DNA from: Ferruginibacter lapsinanis
Lineage (GTDB): Bacteria > Bacteroidota > Bacteroidia > Chitinophagales > Chitinophagaceae
Length of the DNA stretch: 64,000 nt
NCBI RefSeq assembly: GCF_020783315.1
Contig: NZ_CP086063.1
Coordinates: forward strand, 2,282,501 to 2,346,500
Reading direction: 5' to 3'
This document shows positions 10,189-19,771 of the stretch, piece after piece (position 1 is the stretch's first letter; each line of letters opens with the position of its first letter). The notes below the pieces were generated by a model. The model was not told where the DNA came from and searched no databases. It saw nothing but the letters and a program-made list of their open reading frames with translations. Both the position numbers and the translations under genes were made by a program.

Positions 10189-10210
10189 AATGTCTTATTG
10201 CAATTTTGTG

Positions 10211-10218
10211 CAAATGTA
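10211..10218 (-). promoter_or_regulatory. Putative -7 promoter element of the ABC-F gene
   Basis: CAAATGTA on the plus strand is TACATTTG on the minus strand, a match to the Bacteroidota TAnnTTTG element, 22 bp before the ABC-F start codon. Confidence 0.6.
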
Positions 10219-10356
10219 CTACCAATTTGGCGTGAAAAGCACAGTAAATGGCTTTGGAAAAGCTAAAGTGAGAAAACAGGGGAGTGAAAAGCCATCAGTT
10301 TTGAATGCATATATCAATACAACACTAAACTATTTAATCAATTAGCTGTTATAATG

Positions 10357-10364
10357 TAGCTTTG
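10357..10364 (+). promoter_or_regulatory. Putative -7 promoter element of the DUF3347 gene
   Basis: TAGCTTTG matches TAnnTTTG and lies 15 bp before the chosen ATG at 10380, implying a very short leader. It also argues against an upstream TTG start at 10362, which would lie inside the promoter. Confidence 0.6.
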
Positions 10365-10379
10365 TATAAAATTATATAT

Positions 10380-10988
10380 ATGAAGAAGATATTATTGATA
10401 CTGTTAGTATTACTAGTAGCATTTGCTGTTTATTGGTTTAAATTCAGAGATAATGATAAAAACAAAGGACCAAAGCAGGAGCCACTGAAAGTGAGCAGGC
10501 ACAGTGATGGTTTTAATAAGAGCGTAGATACAATGCTTACTGCGTATTTTGAAATGCATGATGCCTTTGTTAATGGAGATACTGCAAAAGCAAAAGCCGC
10601 CTGTAAAAATTTAATTGCATTAGCAGATAATGTTAAGCTGGATGAATTGAAAACTGATACGGCTACTGTTTTTGAAGCCGGCTCAATGCAAATGAAAGAT
10701 ATCGTTGCTAATGCACAAAGTTTGTTGCAACAAAAAGATATTACAGAAATGCGTCAAGACTTCAGAATGGTAGGTGAAAATATTTATCCGTTATTAAAAA
10801 CCATTCATTACGAAGGGAAGACACTATATTGGCAAAATTGCCCAATGGCTTTTGGTGAAGATAAAGGAGCTAACTGGATCAGTAATACCAAAGAAATTGT
10901 AAATCCATATCTGGGGAAAAATCATCCTGAGTTTAAAAGCTCTATGTTGCATTGCGGTGAAATTGAGGATAGCATCAAGGCTCAATAA
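10380..10988 (+). CDS. DUF3347 domain protein, membrane-anchored
   Basis: A 202-residue protein starting MKKILLILLVLLVAF, one N-terminal hydrophobic segment that serves as signal or anchor; the bulk is periplasmic. The mature part matches DUF3347: a helical region with FVNGDTAKAKAACKNL, then the conserved C-terminal block with CPMAFGEDKGANW and a final MLHCGEIED. The paired CPM and CG motifs suggest metal binding; DUF3347 domains often accompany heavy-metal efflux or copper genes, but no such gene is next to this one. It is followed at 20 bp by a lipoprotein and then a TonB receptor on the same strand, probably one operon. The ATG was chosen because the promoter element sits just upstream. 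Confidence 0.82.
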   Translation: MKKILLILLVLLVAFAVYWFKFRDNDKNKGPKQEPLKVSRHSDGFNKSVDTMLTAYFEMHDAFVNGDTAKAKAACKNLIALADNVKLDELKTDTATVFEAGSMQMKDIVANAQSLLQQKDITEMRQDFRMVGENIYPLLKTIHYEGKTLYWQNCPMAFGEDKGANWISNTKEIVNPYLGKNHPEFKSSMLHCGEIEDSIKAQ

Positions 10989-11008
10989 GTTATTGCTAAA
11001 TCTTAATA

Positions 11009-11557
11009 ATGAAACAATCTGCCTGTTTTTTGCTTTTCGGCTTATTGCTTGTGTCAGTAAGTTGTAAAGTCACCAATCCTATTGTTGAGGACACAGGCAT
11101 CATTATGTGGAGTGAAGAAAGGCCGTTGGCCTGGAGCGATTTCAGGGGGCCGGTAGCAGAAGATACCCGATGGGGAGCCGTAACAGTTTCGTTTCTGGCT
11201 TATAGGATCATAGATAAAAATAAAACGATGGTAGCGGCCTGGTTCAATAAGGATCAGTCGTGGCGGGCTTATGAAAGACCAGATCTTTTGATACATGAAC
11301 AATACCATTTTAAGATTACAGAACTGTGTGCAAGGGAAATGCGAAAAATTGTAACTGAAAAAAAGATAGGTCCTAAAACAAATGAGTTCATTGAGTTGTA
11401 TTCTAATCAGACTAAACTTTGTAACGCTATGCAAAAAGAATACGACGATATTACTTTTCACGGACAAAATAAAGAACAACAGGCATTACAAGAGCAATCG
11501 ATCAATGAAAAGTTAAAAGCATTAGAAGCATTTAGGAATCCTATAATTGAGTTTTAA
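11009..11557 (+). CDS. DUF922-like secreted lipoprotein with HExxH motif
   Basis: A 182-residue protein with a lipoprotein signal: hydrophobic residues 5-18, then VSVSC, where the Cys would be lipidated. The mature part carries PLAWSDFRG, the usual start of DUF922, and HEQYHFKIT near residue 97, an HExxH zinc-metalloprotease motif. DUF922 is described as a putative secreted Zn-dependent protease family; activity here is inferred only. It lies 20 bp after the DUF3347 gene and 3 bp before the TonB receptor, so the three are likely cotranscribed. Confidence 0.8.
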   Translation: MKQSACFLLFGLLLVSVSCKVTNPIVEDTGIIMWSEERPLAWSDFRGPVAEDTRWGAVTVSFLAYRIIDKNKTMVAAWFNKDQSWRAYERPDLLIHEQYHFKITELCAREMRKIVTEKKIGPKTNEFIELYSNQTKLCNAMQKEYDDITFHGQNKEQQALQEQSINEKLKALEAFRNPIIEF

Positions 11558-11560
11558 ATC

Positions 11561-13918
11561 ATGAGAAAAATAGTTGTATTGTATTTGGTCTGTATGCTTT
11601 CAACAAGCGGAGTGTTCTCACAAAATAAATATACCATCAGCGGGTATGTAAAAGATGCACAAAATGGCGAAACATTGATCGGAGCATCTATTACTGTGAG
11701 TGGTAAAACAAAAGGTATTACAACCAATCAATATGGTTTCTATTCCATCACACTATTGTCGGGAGATTATAACCTGGTATGCACGTATGCCGGTTTTCAA
11801 CCTAAAGTGATTGCTATAAAATTAGATGGCGACAAGCAGCAAAACTTTGATATGCTTACCAGGGAGGCATTAACGGAGGTTATAGTGTCCACTAAAAAAA
11901 GAGATGCCAACGTTAAAAGTGCTCAGATGGGTAAGTTTAATCTGCCCATTGAACAAATAAAAGCGGTGCCGGCTTTTATGGGAGAAGTTGATTTACTGAA
12001 GACCATTCAGTTGTTGCCGGGTGTTCGTAATGCCGGAGAAGGAAGCGCCGGGATTTATGTACGTGGAGGTGGTCCGGATCAAAATCTGATATTGCTGGAT
12101 GATGCACCTGTATACAATACCGGTCATCTATTTGGATTCTTTTCAATTTTTAATTCTGATGCTATAAAAAATGTTTCTCTGATAAAAGGAGGGATGCCGG
12201 CGCAATATGGGGGCCGTTTATCCAGTGTGCTGGATATTTCAATGAAAGAAGGCAACGATAAAAAGTTTCAGATCGATGGTGGTATAGGATTGATAGCGTC
12301 TCGTATTTCTATACAGGGGCCGATTAAAAAGAATAAGGCTTCATTCATTGTTTCTGCTAGAAGAACATATATAGATGCATTAATAAAGCCCGCAATCAAA
12401 AAAACAAGTGCATTCTATGGCTCTGGTTATTATTTCTATGACCTAAATGCTAAAATAAATTACAGGTTTAGCGAAAAAGACAGATTGTATTTAAGTGGGT
12501 ACTTTGGTAGAGATGTATTTGATTTTGTTAATGGTAAGCAAAGTTTGAACGTGAATATTCCCTGGGGAAATGCAACAGGTACCATGCGCTGGAATCATGT
12601 ATTTAATAAACGACTATTTGGAAATACTACAGCCGTATACAATAGCTATAATTTTGCTTTTAAGGCTTCACAAAATAGTTTTGATGTGAAATTGGCTTCA
12701 GGTATTAGGGATATGAGTTTAAAGCAGGACTTTGATCTGTATCCATTTACAGGGCATAAAGTGAAATTTGGAGGTATATATACCTACCATCGGTTTACAC
12801 CTTCTGTTGTAAGCGGTAAGCAGGATTCTGTGGTGTTTAATCCTCAAAATGCACAAATAAAATTTGCTCATGAGGCAGCAGTTTATTTACAGGATGATTG
12901 GGAGATAAATGATAAAATAAATATACATACAGGTATTCGGTACAGTTGGTTTCAGCAGATCGGTGAGCATAAGATCTATACTACCGATGACAATGGCAAT
13001 CGGTTAGATAGTACTGTATACAAGGCTGGACAACCGATAAAAACTTACGGAGGATTGGAGCCCAGGATAACCTTACGGTATGCAATAAATGACGAAACTT
13101 CCATCAAAGGATCTGTTACCAGGAATTTGCAGTACATTCATTTAGTTAGTAATTCAGGAACAACTTTACCAACCGATCTGTGGGTGCCCAGCACTTACAT
13201 TGTAAAGCCACAGGTTAGCTGGTTATATGCAGCGGGCTTATTCAAAAATTTTAAAGATAACACCTACGAAACGTCGCTTGAGTTTTATTATAAGCGAATG
13301 CAAAATCAGATTGAGTATAAAGAAGGGTATACACCCAATACGCTGGAAGATACAGAACAATCCTTCACTTTTGGTAAAGGGTGGAGCTATGGAGCAGAAT
13401 TATTTGTCAATAAAACAAAAGGCAGGTTTACCGGCTGGGTTGGTTATTCATTGAGCTGGACATGGAGGAAATTTGCTGCTTTAAATTTCGGAGAAAAATA
13501 TCCTGCTAAATATGACAGAAGAAATGATTTGAGCGTTGTAGCATTATTTGAATTGAACAAACGTTGGAAATTTTCAGGCACGTTTGTGTATGGTACAGGC
13601 AATGCAGCAACACTACCTCAAAGATTTTACATTGTAAACGGTATTCTTACACAAGAGTATAGTCGTATCAATGAATACAGATTGCCATCTTATCATAGGT
13701 TAGATTTTGCTGCCATCAATTCTCCTAAGAAGAATGAAAAAAGAAAGTTCAAAACGGAATGGGTATTTAGTATTTACAATGTATACAGTAGGCAAAATCC
13801 TTATTTTATTTATTTTGATCAAACGGGCAGTCCTTATGACGGCACTTTAAAAGTACAGGGAAAACAAGTGAGTCTCTTTCCTGTTATTCCTGCGGTTACC
13901 TGGAACTTCAAATTTTAA
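11561..13918 (+). CDS. TonB-dependent outer-membrane receptor with CarboxypepD-reg-like N-terminus
   Basis: A 785-residue protein. A signal peptide occupies residues 1-20. A carboxypeptidase-D regulatory-like domain follows (about 22-105, with YTISGYVKDAQNGETLIGAS), a Bacteroidota hallmark. The plug domain comes next (about 125-230, with VYVRGGG-type and NLILLDDAPVYN motifs) and then a long beta barrel that ends in aromatic residues (PAVTWNFKF). Such receptors import large or scarce ligands using TonB energy. There is no SusD partner beside it, which argues against a standard polysaccharide locus; the DUF3347 and DUF922 neighbours hint at a metal or peptide substrate. The start follows the previous stop by 3 bp. 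Confidence 0.92.
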   Translation: MRKIVVLYLVCMLSTSGVFSQNKYTISGYVKDAQNGETLIGASITVSGKTKGITTNQYGFYSITLLSGDYNLVCTYAGFQPKVIAIKLDGDKQQNFDMLTREALTEVIVSTKKRDANVKSAQMGKFNLPIEQIKAVPAFMGEVDLLKTIQLLPGVRNAGEGSAGIYVRGGGPDQNLILLDDAPVYNTGHLFGFFSIFNSDAIKNVSLIKGGMPAQYGGRLSSVLDISMKEGNDKKFQIDGGIGLIASRISIQGPIKKNKASFIVSARRTYIDALIKPAIKKTSAFYGSGYYFYDLNAKINYRFSEKDRLYLSGYFGRDVFDFVNGKQSLNVNIPWGNATGTMRWNHVFNKRLFGNTTAVYNSYNFAFKASQNSFDVKLASGIRDMSLKQDFDLYPFTGHKVKFGGIYTYHRFTPSVVSGKQDSVVFNPQNAQIKFAHEAAVYLQDDWEINDKINIHTGIRYSWFQQIGEHKIYTTDDNGNRLDSTVYKAGQPIKTYGGLEPRITLRYAINDETSIKGSVTRNLQYIHLVSNSGTTLPTDLWVPSTYIVKPQVSWLYAAGLFKNFKDNTYETSLEFYYKRMQNQIEYKEGYTPNTLEDTEQSFTFGKGWSYGAELFVNKTKGRFTGWVGYSLSWTWRKFAALNFGEKYPAKYDRRNDLSVVALFELNKRWKFSGTFVYGTGNAATLPQRFYIVNGILTQEYSRINEYRLPSYHRLDFAAINSPKKNEKRKFKTEWVFSIYNVYSRQNPYFIYFDQTGSPYDGTLKVQGKQVSLFPVIPAVTWNFKF

Positions 13919-13970
13919 AAGAACGGCCTGAATATTTTTAATCATTATCTTTAGCGTAATATTTTTTTGA

Positions 13971-15527
13971 ATGATCAATAACGCTGAGTCAGACAGTTTT
14001 TACTATCCCAAAAGAGTTGCGATACTGATACTCTTTCTTTCTTTATTTAAACTTATAGCGGCAGCTAGTATAGAGTTAGGTACAGATGAATCTTACTATT
14101 GGCTCTATTCGCAACAGCTACAGGTTAATTATTTTGATCATCCGCCGATGGTGGCATTATGGATCAGGTTCTTTACTGCAAATTTGTTATTACAACAATA
14201 TGAAGTTTTTATCAGGCTGGCGAGTATTGTCAGTGGAGGTGTTGCTACCTGGTTCATCTATAAAACACTTGAAACGGTTCACTCAAAGAGAGCAGGTTGG
14301 TTTGCAGCCTGTTTGTATAATGCATCTCTTTATGCAAGTATAACAGCCGGCTTATTGATAATGCCTGATGCGCCACAAATGGTTTTTTACACACTGAGTC
14401 TTTGGATGTTGGCGAGGATCTGTAAGGATGAAAAAAAAATATTTAATTGGGTAATCTTTGGCATTGCATCTGGGCTATGTGTAATGAGTAAGATCCATGG
14501 AATCTATCTGTGGGTTGGACTTGGTTTATTTATTCTTATTTGTAAAAGAGCATGGCTTAGTTATTATCAGTTATATGTGGCTGCAATAATTGCTGTAGCC
14601 ATTATTAGTCCTATACTTTTCTGGAATATAACGTATGATTTTGTTACGTATAAATTTCATAGTGAGAGAGTGGTGATAGAAAAGTCGGGCATTAATTGGA
14701 TGGGTTTTATCGGAGAAATAATTGGGGAGATTATTATTAATAATCCGATAAATGTGGGACTAATTTTAATTGCATTATTTACCTGGCGAAAAGAAGAGCT
14801 TCCGCTAAAAACCGCTGTAAATATTTATAATTTCATTGGAGTTTCTCTTTTGGCGACAATTCTTTTTATTGCGTTGTTTCGGCAAACATTACCACATTGG
14901 AGCGGAGTAGCTTATGTTGCTTTGATTCCTGCGGCTGCAGTTAGATTAGCAAATAAAACAAATGAGAAAAAAGCGTATTCCGCTTTGAGTAAATGGAGTA
15001 TCGGGTTTTTTATTTTTGTTTTAACTGCTATAGTGGTTATTGTGAATTTTTATCCGGGAAATTTCACAAAAGGAACAAAAGAGCATTTCGGAAAAGGAGA
15101 TCTGTCAATTGATAATTATGGATGGGCAACAGCAGGTAAAAAGATAGCTGCTGTATATAAAAATGAAATTGAAAAGGGGCATCTGGCAAAAAGCACACCA
15201 TTCGTTTGTAACAAATGGTGGGGAGCTCATCAGGAATATTATTTCTGTTTGCCGAATGACATTGAGATGATAGGATTGGGAGAGATCAATGAAACTCATC
15301 AATATACCTGGCTGAATAGTAAGAGAAAAGATCGGGTTGATATGACCAATGCATTTTGTGTAGTACCCTCAACTGATAGTTATGATGTGAAAGAAACATA
15401 CAAAAATTATTACAGCAATGTAGATACAGTGTCTGTAATTGAAATAATACGAAACAAAAAACCGGCCCATTATTTTACAATGTACCGGTTATCTGGTTGG
15501 AAAAATAATTTACCCGAGATCAAATAA
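13971..15527 (+). CDS. GT39/ArnT-like membrane glycosyltransferase
   Basis: A 518-residue integral membrane protein with about ten hydrophobic segments. The first luminal loop has ELGTDESYYW and then YFDHPPMVA, the acidic and DHPP pattern of the PMT/ArnT (GT39/GT83, PMT_2) superfamily. These enzymes move a sugar from a polyprenyl-phosphate donor to a protein or lipid in the periplasm. The C-terminal 120 residues after the last membrane segment form a soluble domain (NKWWGAHQEYYF and onward). The acceptor cannot be told from sequence. It ends 2 bp from the convergent gene on the minus strand. Confidence 0.85.
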   Translation: MINNAESDSFYYPKRVAILILFLSLFKLIAAASIELGTDESYYWLYSQQLQVNYFDHPPMVALWIRFFTANLLLQQYEVFIRLASIVSGGVATWFIYKTLETVHSKRAGWFAACLYNASLYASITAGLLIMPDAPQMVFYTLSLWMLARICKDEKKIFNWVIFGIASGLCVMSKIHGIYLWVGLGLFILICKRAWLSYYQLYVAAIIAVAIISPILFWNITYDFVTYKFHSERVVIEKSGINWMGFIGEIIGEIIINNPINVGLILIALFTWRKEELPLKTAVNIYNFIGVSLLATILFIALFRQTLPHWSGVAYVALIPAAAVRLANKTNEKKAYSALSKWSIGFFIFVLTAIVVIVNFYPGNFTKGTKEHFGKGDLSIDNYGWATAGKKIAAVYKNEIEKGHLAKSTPFVCNKWWGAHQEYYFCLPNDIEMIGLGEINETHQYTWLNSKRKDRVDMTNAFCVVPSTDSYDVKETYKNYYSNVDTVSVIEIIRNKKPAHYFTMYRLSGWKNNLPEIK

Positions 15528-15529
15528 TA

Positions 15530-16585
15530 TTATTTCGGTTTTCGTATAAAACGGATAGTGCCGCTTTTTTGCAGATCGGATGTAATACGTACTTCATAAC
15601 GGTTGTCTCCATCTGTAACGATCATTAGTGCTGTATTTGGCGGAATTTCTCCCAGGTTATCCGCATACATGATCAACTCATTTATTTTGGTGTCGTCATC
15701 TATAGATAAGTTGAGTGATATAGGTTTTGTACTTAGCTTTTTATGTAAAAGAATTAATTTGCCATTGTAAAATAATGAAACACTATCTCCGTCTACTTCT
15801 CCATTGTCATATAATTCTATTTTAAAAGTTTCGTTATCAATTTCTATCGTTTTTAAAATGTTATTGTCTCGCTTTTCAAAATCTTCAGTTAATGCAATTT
15901 CAGGTACTTCTTTAGCTTTGCTGGCTGAACCATTGCTTTTAGGAGATTCTTTTATCTCCGTATTGCTTTTTTCTATTGACGGAGCAGTAACCGGAGGGGT
16001 TATTTTAGGCTTAACATTATTTTTTGCAACAGGAGGTATTTCCGGTTTAGCGCTGGGGTTATTTTTTTTATTTTGATCGACCGGTTTAGGCTGAGAAAAC
16101 AAAGAAGAGCTTTGAGGTTTTTTAGTATTAGCAGCAACGATTGTAGCAACTTTTTTTCTGGAAAGTGTAGTAGAGCCAACACCGCAATCATATCCGGGAG
16201 CAGGTTTCCAACTACCAACCAGTTCTTCCTTTCCATTTACTTTTTTGTAAGAAAGTATATGTGTTTGCAAACAGTCTTGCATAGGAGGGGTATTGCCTTT
16301 GATACGAGCTGTTTCAGTAACTTTTATACTTTTGGTGGAAGGATCGTAACTGCCCGATAAACTGCAGATAACAAAATATTTGCGTCCCTGGAAATAAGTG
16401 TAAGAATATCCACTGATATGTTCTCCAGATATATTCAACTCTAAAACATATTCGGTGCTTTGCTCGTTGTACAGGCTGATGTTGCCATTATCATCGAAAA
16501 AACCTCTCCATTGGCCATTGATATTTTGCCCGAAACTACTTGTAGCAATAAATAACATCAGTAAAAAGGGTAAAAATCTGCTCAT
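15530..16585 (-). CDS. Secreted protein of unknown function, two-part with Pro/Lys-rich linker
   Basis: A 351-residue exported protein; the signal peptide is residues 1-19, ending SSFGQ. The N-terminal domain (about 20-145) begins NINGQWRGFF and resembles small lipocalin-like or copper-resistance-type barrels seen in hypothetical Bacteroidota proteins, with the pattern GSYDPSTKSIKV and a few cysteines. A low-complexity linker (about 150-230) is rich in Lys, Pro, Ser and Asn. The C-terminal domain (about 235-351) contains FKIELYDNGEVDGDSVSLFYNG, a compact beta domain common in this phylum. I do not recognise a function. A promoter element is at 16621-16628. Confidence 0.75.
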   Translation of the reverse strand: MSRFLPFLLMLFIATSSFGQNINGQWRGFFDDNGNISLYNEQSTEYVLELNISGEHISGYSYTYFQGRKYFVICSLSGSYDPSTKSIKVTETARIKGNTPPMQDCLQTHILSYKKVNGKEELVGSWKPAPGYDCGVGSTTLSRKKVATIVAANTKKPQSSSLFSQPKPVDQNKKNNPSAKPEIPPVAKNNVKPKITPPVTAPSIEKSNTEIKESPKSNGSASKAKEVPEIALTEDFEKRDNNILKTIEIDNETFKIELYDNGEVDGDSVSLFYNGKLILLHKKLSTKPISLNLSIDDDTKINELIMYADNLGEIPPNTALMIVTDGDNRYEVRITSDLQKSGTIRFIRKPK

Positions 16586-16620
16586 ATTATCTATAAAATT
16601 TTGACTTAAATATACTATTA

Positions 16621-16628
16621 CAAAGATA
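16621..16628 (-). promoter_or_regulatory. Putative -7 element of the secreted protein gene
   Basis: CAAAGATA on the plus strand reads TATCTTTG on the minus strand (TAnnTTTG), 35 bp before the start codon at 16585. Confidence 0.55.
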
Positions 16629-16662
16629 TTTCAGATATATTTTTCCATAGCCAATACTTCGT

Positions 16663-16670
16663 TAAATTTG
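16663..16670 (+). promoter_or_regulatory. Putative -7 element of thrS
   Basis: TAAATTTG matches TAnnTTTG and lies 32 bp before the thrS ATG. The two divergent promoters share a 117-bp intergenic space. Confidence 0.55.
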
Positions 16671-16702
16671 CAGTTCTTAAAAACAGTGGGAATCTACAAA
16701 AC

Positions 16703-18643
16703 ATGATTAAAATTACATTACCTGATGGCGCTATCAGGGAATACGAAAATGGTACATCTGCAATGGATGTAGCTAAATCTATCAGCGAAGGACTGGCCAG
16801 AAAGGTGTTGGCAGCAAAAATTAATGGGCAGGTGTGGGATGCATCTCGTCCTATAACTGAAGATGCTTCTTTACAATTGCTTACCTGGAACGACCTGGAT
16901 GGCAAATCTACTTTCTGGCATTCATCGGCGCATTTAATGGCTGAAGCTATAGAGAGCACTTTTAAAGGAGTGAAATTTTGGGTAGGGCCACCGTTAGAAA
17001 CAGGGTTTTACTATGATGTTGATTTAGGAGACAATAGCATAACTGAAGATGATCTGCGTAGACTTGAAGTGAAAATGGCTGAATTAGCAAAACAAAATAA
17101 TCCTTTTTTACGTCAGGAAATTGCAAAAGCAGATGCAATTAAATTATTTTCCGATAAAGGGGATGAATACAAATTAGATCTGTTGAGTGGCCTGGCAGAC
17201 GGTAGCATCACTTTGTACACACAAGGACAGTTTACGGATCTCTGTCGCGGTCCACATATTCCTAATACTGGATTTATTAAAGGAATTAAGTTGACAAATA
17301 TTGCCGGAGCTTACTGGAAAGGCGATGAGAAAAATAAAATGCTTACCCGTATTTATGGGGTGACATTTCCTACAACAAAAGAACTGGATGAATATTTAGT
17401 GTTGTTGGAAGAGGCTAAAAAAAGAGATCACCGTAAACTTGGTAAAGAATTAGAGTTATTTACTTTTTCTGAAAAAGTAGGGATGGGTTTACCGATGTGG
17501 TTACCTAAAGGTGCTATGCTTCGTGAAAGACTGCAACAGTTCTTACAAAAAGCACAAACAGAAAGTGGTTACCTGCCGGTAATTACACCACATATCGGCC
17601 ATAAAAATTTGTATGTGACCAGTGGCCACTATGAAAAATATGGTGCGGATAGTTTTCAGCCGATCAGAACACCACAGGAAGGCGAGGAATTCTTTTTAAA
17701 ACCAATGAACTGTCCGCATCACTGCGAAATTTATAAAACATCGCCACGTAGCTATAAAGATTTGCCTTTGCGTTTGGCGGAGTTTGGTACTGTGTACAGA
17801 TATGAGCAACATGGAGAATTGCATGGTCTTACAAGGGTAAGAGGTTTTACCCAGGACGATGCCCATCTTTTCTGTATGCCCAATCAGGTAAAAGATGAGT
17901 TTAAAAAAGTGATCGATATGGTGTTGTATGTGTTGGATTCTCTAAGTTTTACCAATTTTACAGCACAAATTTCTTTACGCAGTAAAGAAGATAGAAGTAA
18001 ATACATTGGTAGCGATGAAAATTGGGAGCTTGCAGAACAAGCGATCATTGAAGCGGCTGCTGAAAAAGGATTGAATACGGTTGTAGAATACGGAGAGGCC
18101 GCATTCTATGGTCCTAAACTTGACTTTATGGTAAGAGATGCCATCGGACGTAAATGGCAACTAGGCACCATTCAGGTTGATTATAACCTACCGGTTCGTT
18201 TCGAATTAACTTATATAGGCGAGGATAATGCCAAACATACACCAGTAATGATCCACAGGGCTCCATTTGGTAGTATGGAAAGGTTTATTGCTGTATTGAT
18301 CGAGCACTGTGCAGGTAAGTTTCCGTTGTGGTTAGCACCGGTTCAGGCTAAAATTTTACCTATCAGCGATAAATTCCTGCCACATTGTGAAGAATTACTG
18401 AAAGAATTAAAAGCGGCGGATATCAGGGCTGAAATCGACGATAGAAATGAAAAGATAGGTAAAAAGATACGTGATACAGAATTGGCCAAATATCCGTTAA
18501 TGTTGGTAATTGGCGAAAAAGAGATGAATGAGAATAAGGTAGCTCTTCGCAGGCAGGGTAAAGGCGATATAGGCGTACTATCTGTTCCCGATTTTATTGC
18601 GTATGTAAATGAGGAAGTAAAGAGCCGTAGGGCATTTGAATAA
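16703..18643 (+). CDS. thrS: Threonyl-tRNA synthetase
   Basis: A 646-residue class II synthetase that charges tRNA-Thr in the cytoplasm. In order: TGS domain (1-61), editing/second additional domain with the zinc-type HSSAH motif (H73, H77), catalytic core with class II motif 2 ([20 protein letters not shown]) and [10 protein letters not shown] holding the zinc cysteine, then the anticodon-binding domain from about 545 ([12 protein letters not shown]). Length is standard for the family. infC follows after 83 bp, the order seen in many bacteria. Confidence 0.98.
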   Translation: MIKITLPDGAIREYENGTSAMDVAKSISEGLARKVLAAKINGQVWDASRPITEDASLQLLTWNDLDGKSTFWHSSAHLMAEAIESTFKGVKFWVGPPLETGFYYDVDLGDNSITEDDLRRLEVKMAELAKQNNPFLRQEIAKADAIKLFSDKGDEYKLDLLSGLADGSITLYTQGQFTDLCRGPHIPNTGFIKGIKLTNIAGAYWKGDEKNKMLTRIYGVTFPTTKELDEYLVLLEEAKKRDHRKLGKELELFTFSEKVGMGLPMWLPKGAMLRERLQQFLQKAQTESGYLPVITPHIGHKNLYVTSGHYEKYGADSFQPIRTPQEGEEFFLKPMNCPHHCEIYKTSPRSYKDLPLRLAEFGTVYRYEQHGELHGLTRVRGFTQDDAHLFCMPNQVKDEFKKVIDMVLYVLDSLSFTNFTAQISLRSKEDRSKYIGSDENWELAEQAIIEAAAEKGLNTVVEYGEAAFYGPKLDFMVRDAIGRKWQLGTIQVDYNLPVRFELTYIGEDNAKHTPVMIHRAPFGSMERFIAVLIEHCAGKFPLWLAPVQAKILPISDKFLPHCEELLKELKAADIRAEIDDRNEKIGKKIRDTELAKYPLMLVIGEKEMNENKVALRRQGKGDIGVLSVPDFIAYVNEEVKSRRAFE

Positions 18644-18726
18644 AATAAGTATATTTGTACTGCAAGTGTCTTTCACTATAACCGATGGCATCTGCAAAAA
18701 TTTAAATTTTTAACTAAAATTAATTA

Positions 18727-19302
18727 ATGGCATTTCCTCCAAGACCACCCAGGGGCACTTTTAACCCCCGTTTTAAAAAAGAACAACAACAAGAGCATCG
18801 TACCAATCACATGATCAGAGTACCTGAGGTACGGTTAGTCGGCGATAATGTAGAGCCGGGAGTTTATCCTACACCTGATGCATTAAATATGGCAAAGGAG
18901 TTGGAATTAGATCTGGTAGAAATTTCTCCGGGTGCTGTTCCTCCGGTGTGTAAGATTATTGATTACAATAAATTTTTGTACGACGAAAAAAAGAAGAAGA
19001 AAGAAATAAAAGCAAAATCAAAAACCAGTGAGGTTAAAGAAGTTCGCTTTACACCGAATACGGATGATCACGATTTCGAATTCAAATGTAAGCATGCTGA
19101 AAAATTCTTACAAGATGGTAATAAAGTAAAAGCTCACGTACAATTTAAAGGACGTGCTATCATGTTCAAAGAAAGAGGAGAATTACTTTTATTGAAATTT
19201 GCCGATAGATTAAAGGATGTAGGCGCTTTGGAAGGATTACCTAAAATGGAAGGAAAAAGAATGCAGGTAATGTTTGCACCAAAAAGTCAGAAGAAAAAAT
19301 AA
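18727..19302 (+). CDS. infC: Translation initiation factor IF-3
   Basis: A 191-residue protein with the IF3 N-terminal domain (about 25-97; [19 protein letters not shown] and [18 protein letters not shown]) and C-terminal domain (about 100-188; [23 protein letters not shown]). IF-3 binds the 30S subunit and proofreads initiator tRNA pairing. It starts with ordinary ATG, not the rare ATT/ATC used for autoregulation in enterobacteria. A possible -7 element TATATTTG is at 18650-18657. The usual partners rpmI and rplT are absent; a terminator follows directly. Confidence 0.97.
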   Translation: MAFPPRPPRGTFNPRFKKEQQQEHRTNHMIRVPEVRLVGDNVEPGVYPTPDALNMAKELELDLVEISPGAVPPVCKIIDYNKFLYDEKKKKKEIKAKSKTSEVKEVRFTPNTDDHDFEFKCKHAEKFLQDGNKVKAHVQFKGRAIMFKERGELLLLKFADRLKDVGALEGLPKMEGKRMQVMFAPKSQKKK

Positions 19303-19327
19303 CCGATCATAAGATCAATGAAATAAA

Positions 19328-19359
19328 AAAAGGCTATCGCATATTTGTGATAGCCTTTT
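19328..19359 (+). terminator. Terminator after infC
   Basis: AAAAGGCTATC and GATAGCCTTTT form an 11-bp stem around a 10-nt loop, 26 bp after the infC stop, ending in T residues. It can also serve the convergent small gene at 19401. Confidence 0.85.
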
Positions 19360-19400
19360 AAGTTATTTGAGGTTGACGTTTTTCTATACTTTACAAAGTA

Positions 19401-19622
19401 TTAATATTCATCTTCATTAAAAAAGAAGTCTTCCTGACTAGGGTAATCGGGCCAGATATCTTCCAGTCCTTCGTATATCTCACCCTCGTCTTCTAACTCC
19501 TGAAGATTTTCAATTACTTCGATGGGAGCACCACTACGAATAGAAAAATCTATCAATTCATCTTTTGTTGCCGGCCAAGGGGCATCTTCTAAATGAGAGG
19601 CTAATTCTAAAGTCCAAAACAT
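19401..19622 (-). CDS. DUF2795 family small acidic protein
   Basis: A 73-residue, strongly acidic protein beginning MFWTLELASHLEDAPWPATKDELIDF. This matches the DUF2795 family, conserved as a stand-alone gene throughout Bacteroidota; the function is unknown. The C-terminus carries IWPDYPSQEDFFFNEDEY. Start: ATG at 19622, directly after a low-complexity leader. Confidence 0.85.
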   Translation of the reverse strand: MFWTLELASHLEDAPWPATKDELIDFSIRSGAPIEVIENLQELEDEGEIYEGLEDIWPDYPSQEDFFFNEDEY

Positions 19623-19771
19623 TGTAAATAGGGTTTATTTTTTGCAAATGTATAAGTTTGACAGAATCTACCAAAAGTCTTTTTGAACAACTTATTTTTT
19701 ATATGTTGCTAAAACAGAAATATTGGTTGCATAAATGATAGATTAGCGAATAATTAATTACTTTTAGCCCG

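Noticed and set aside
11054-11479. 141-codon minus-strand frame opposite the DUF922 gene
   Set aside because: Fully inside a well-supported gene on the other strand, with a lipobox and conserved motifs.
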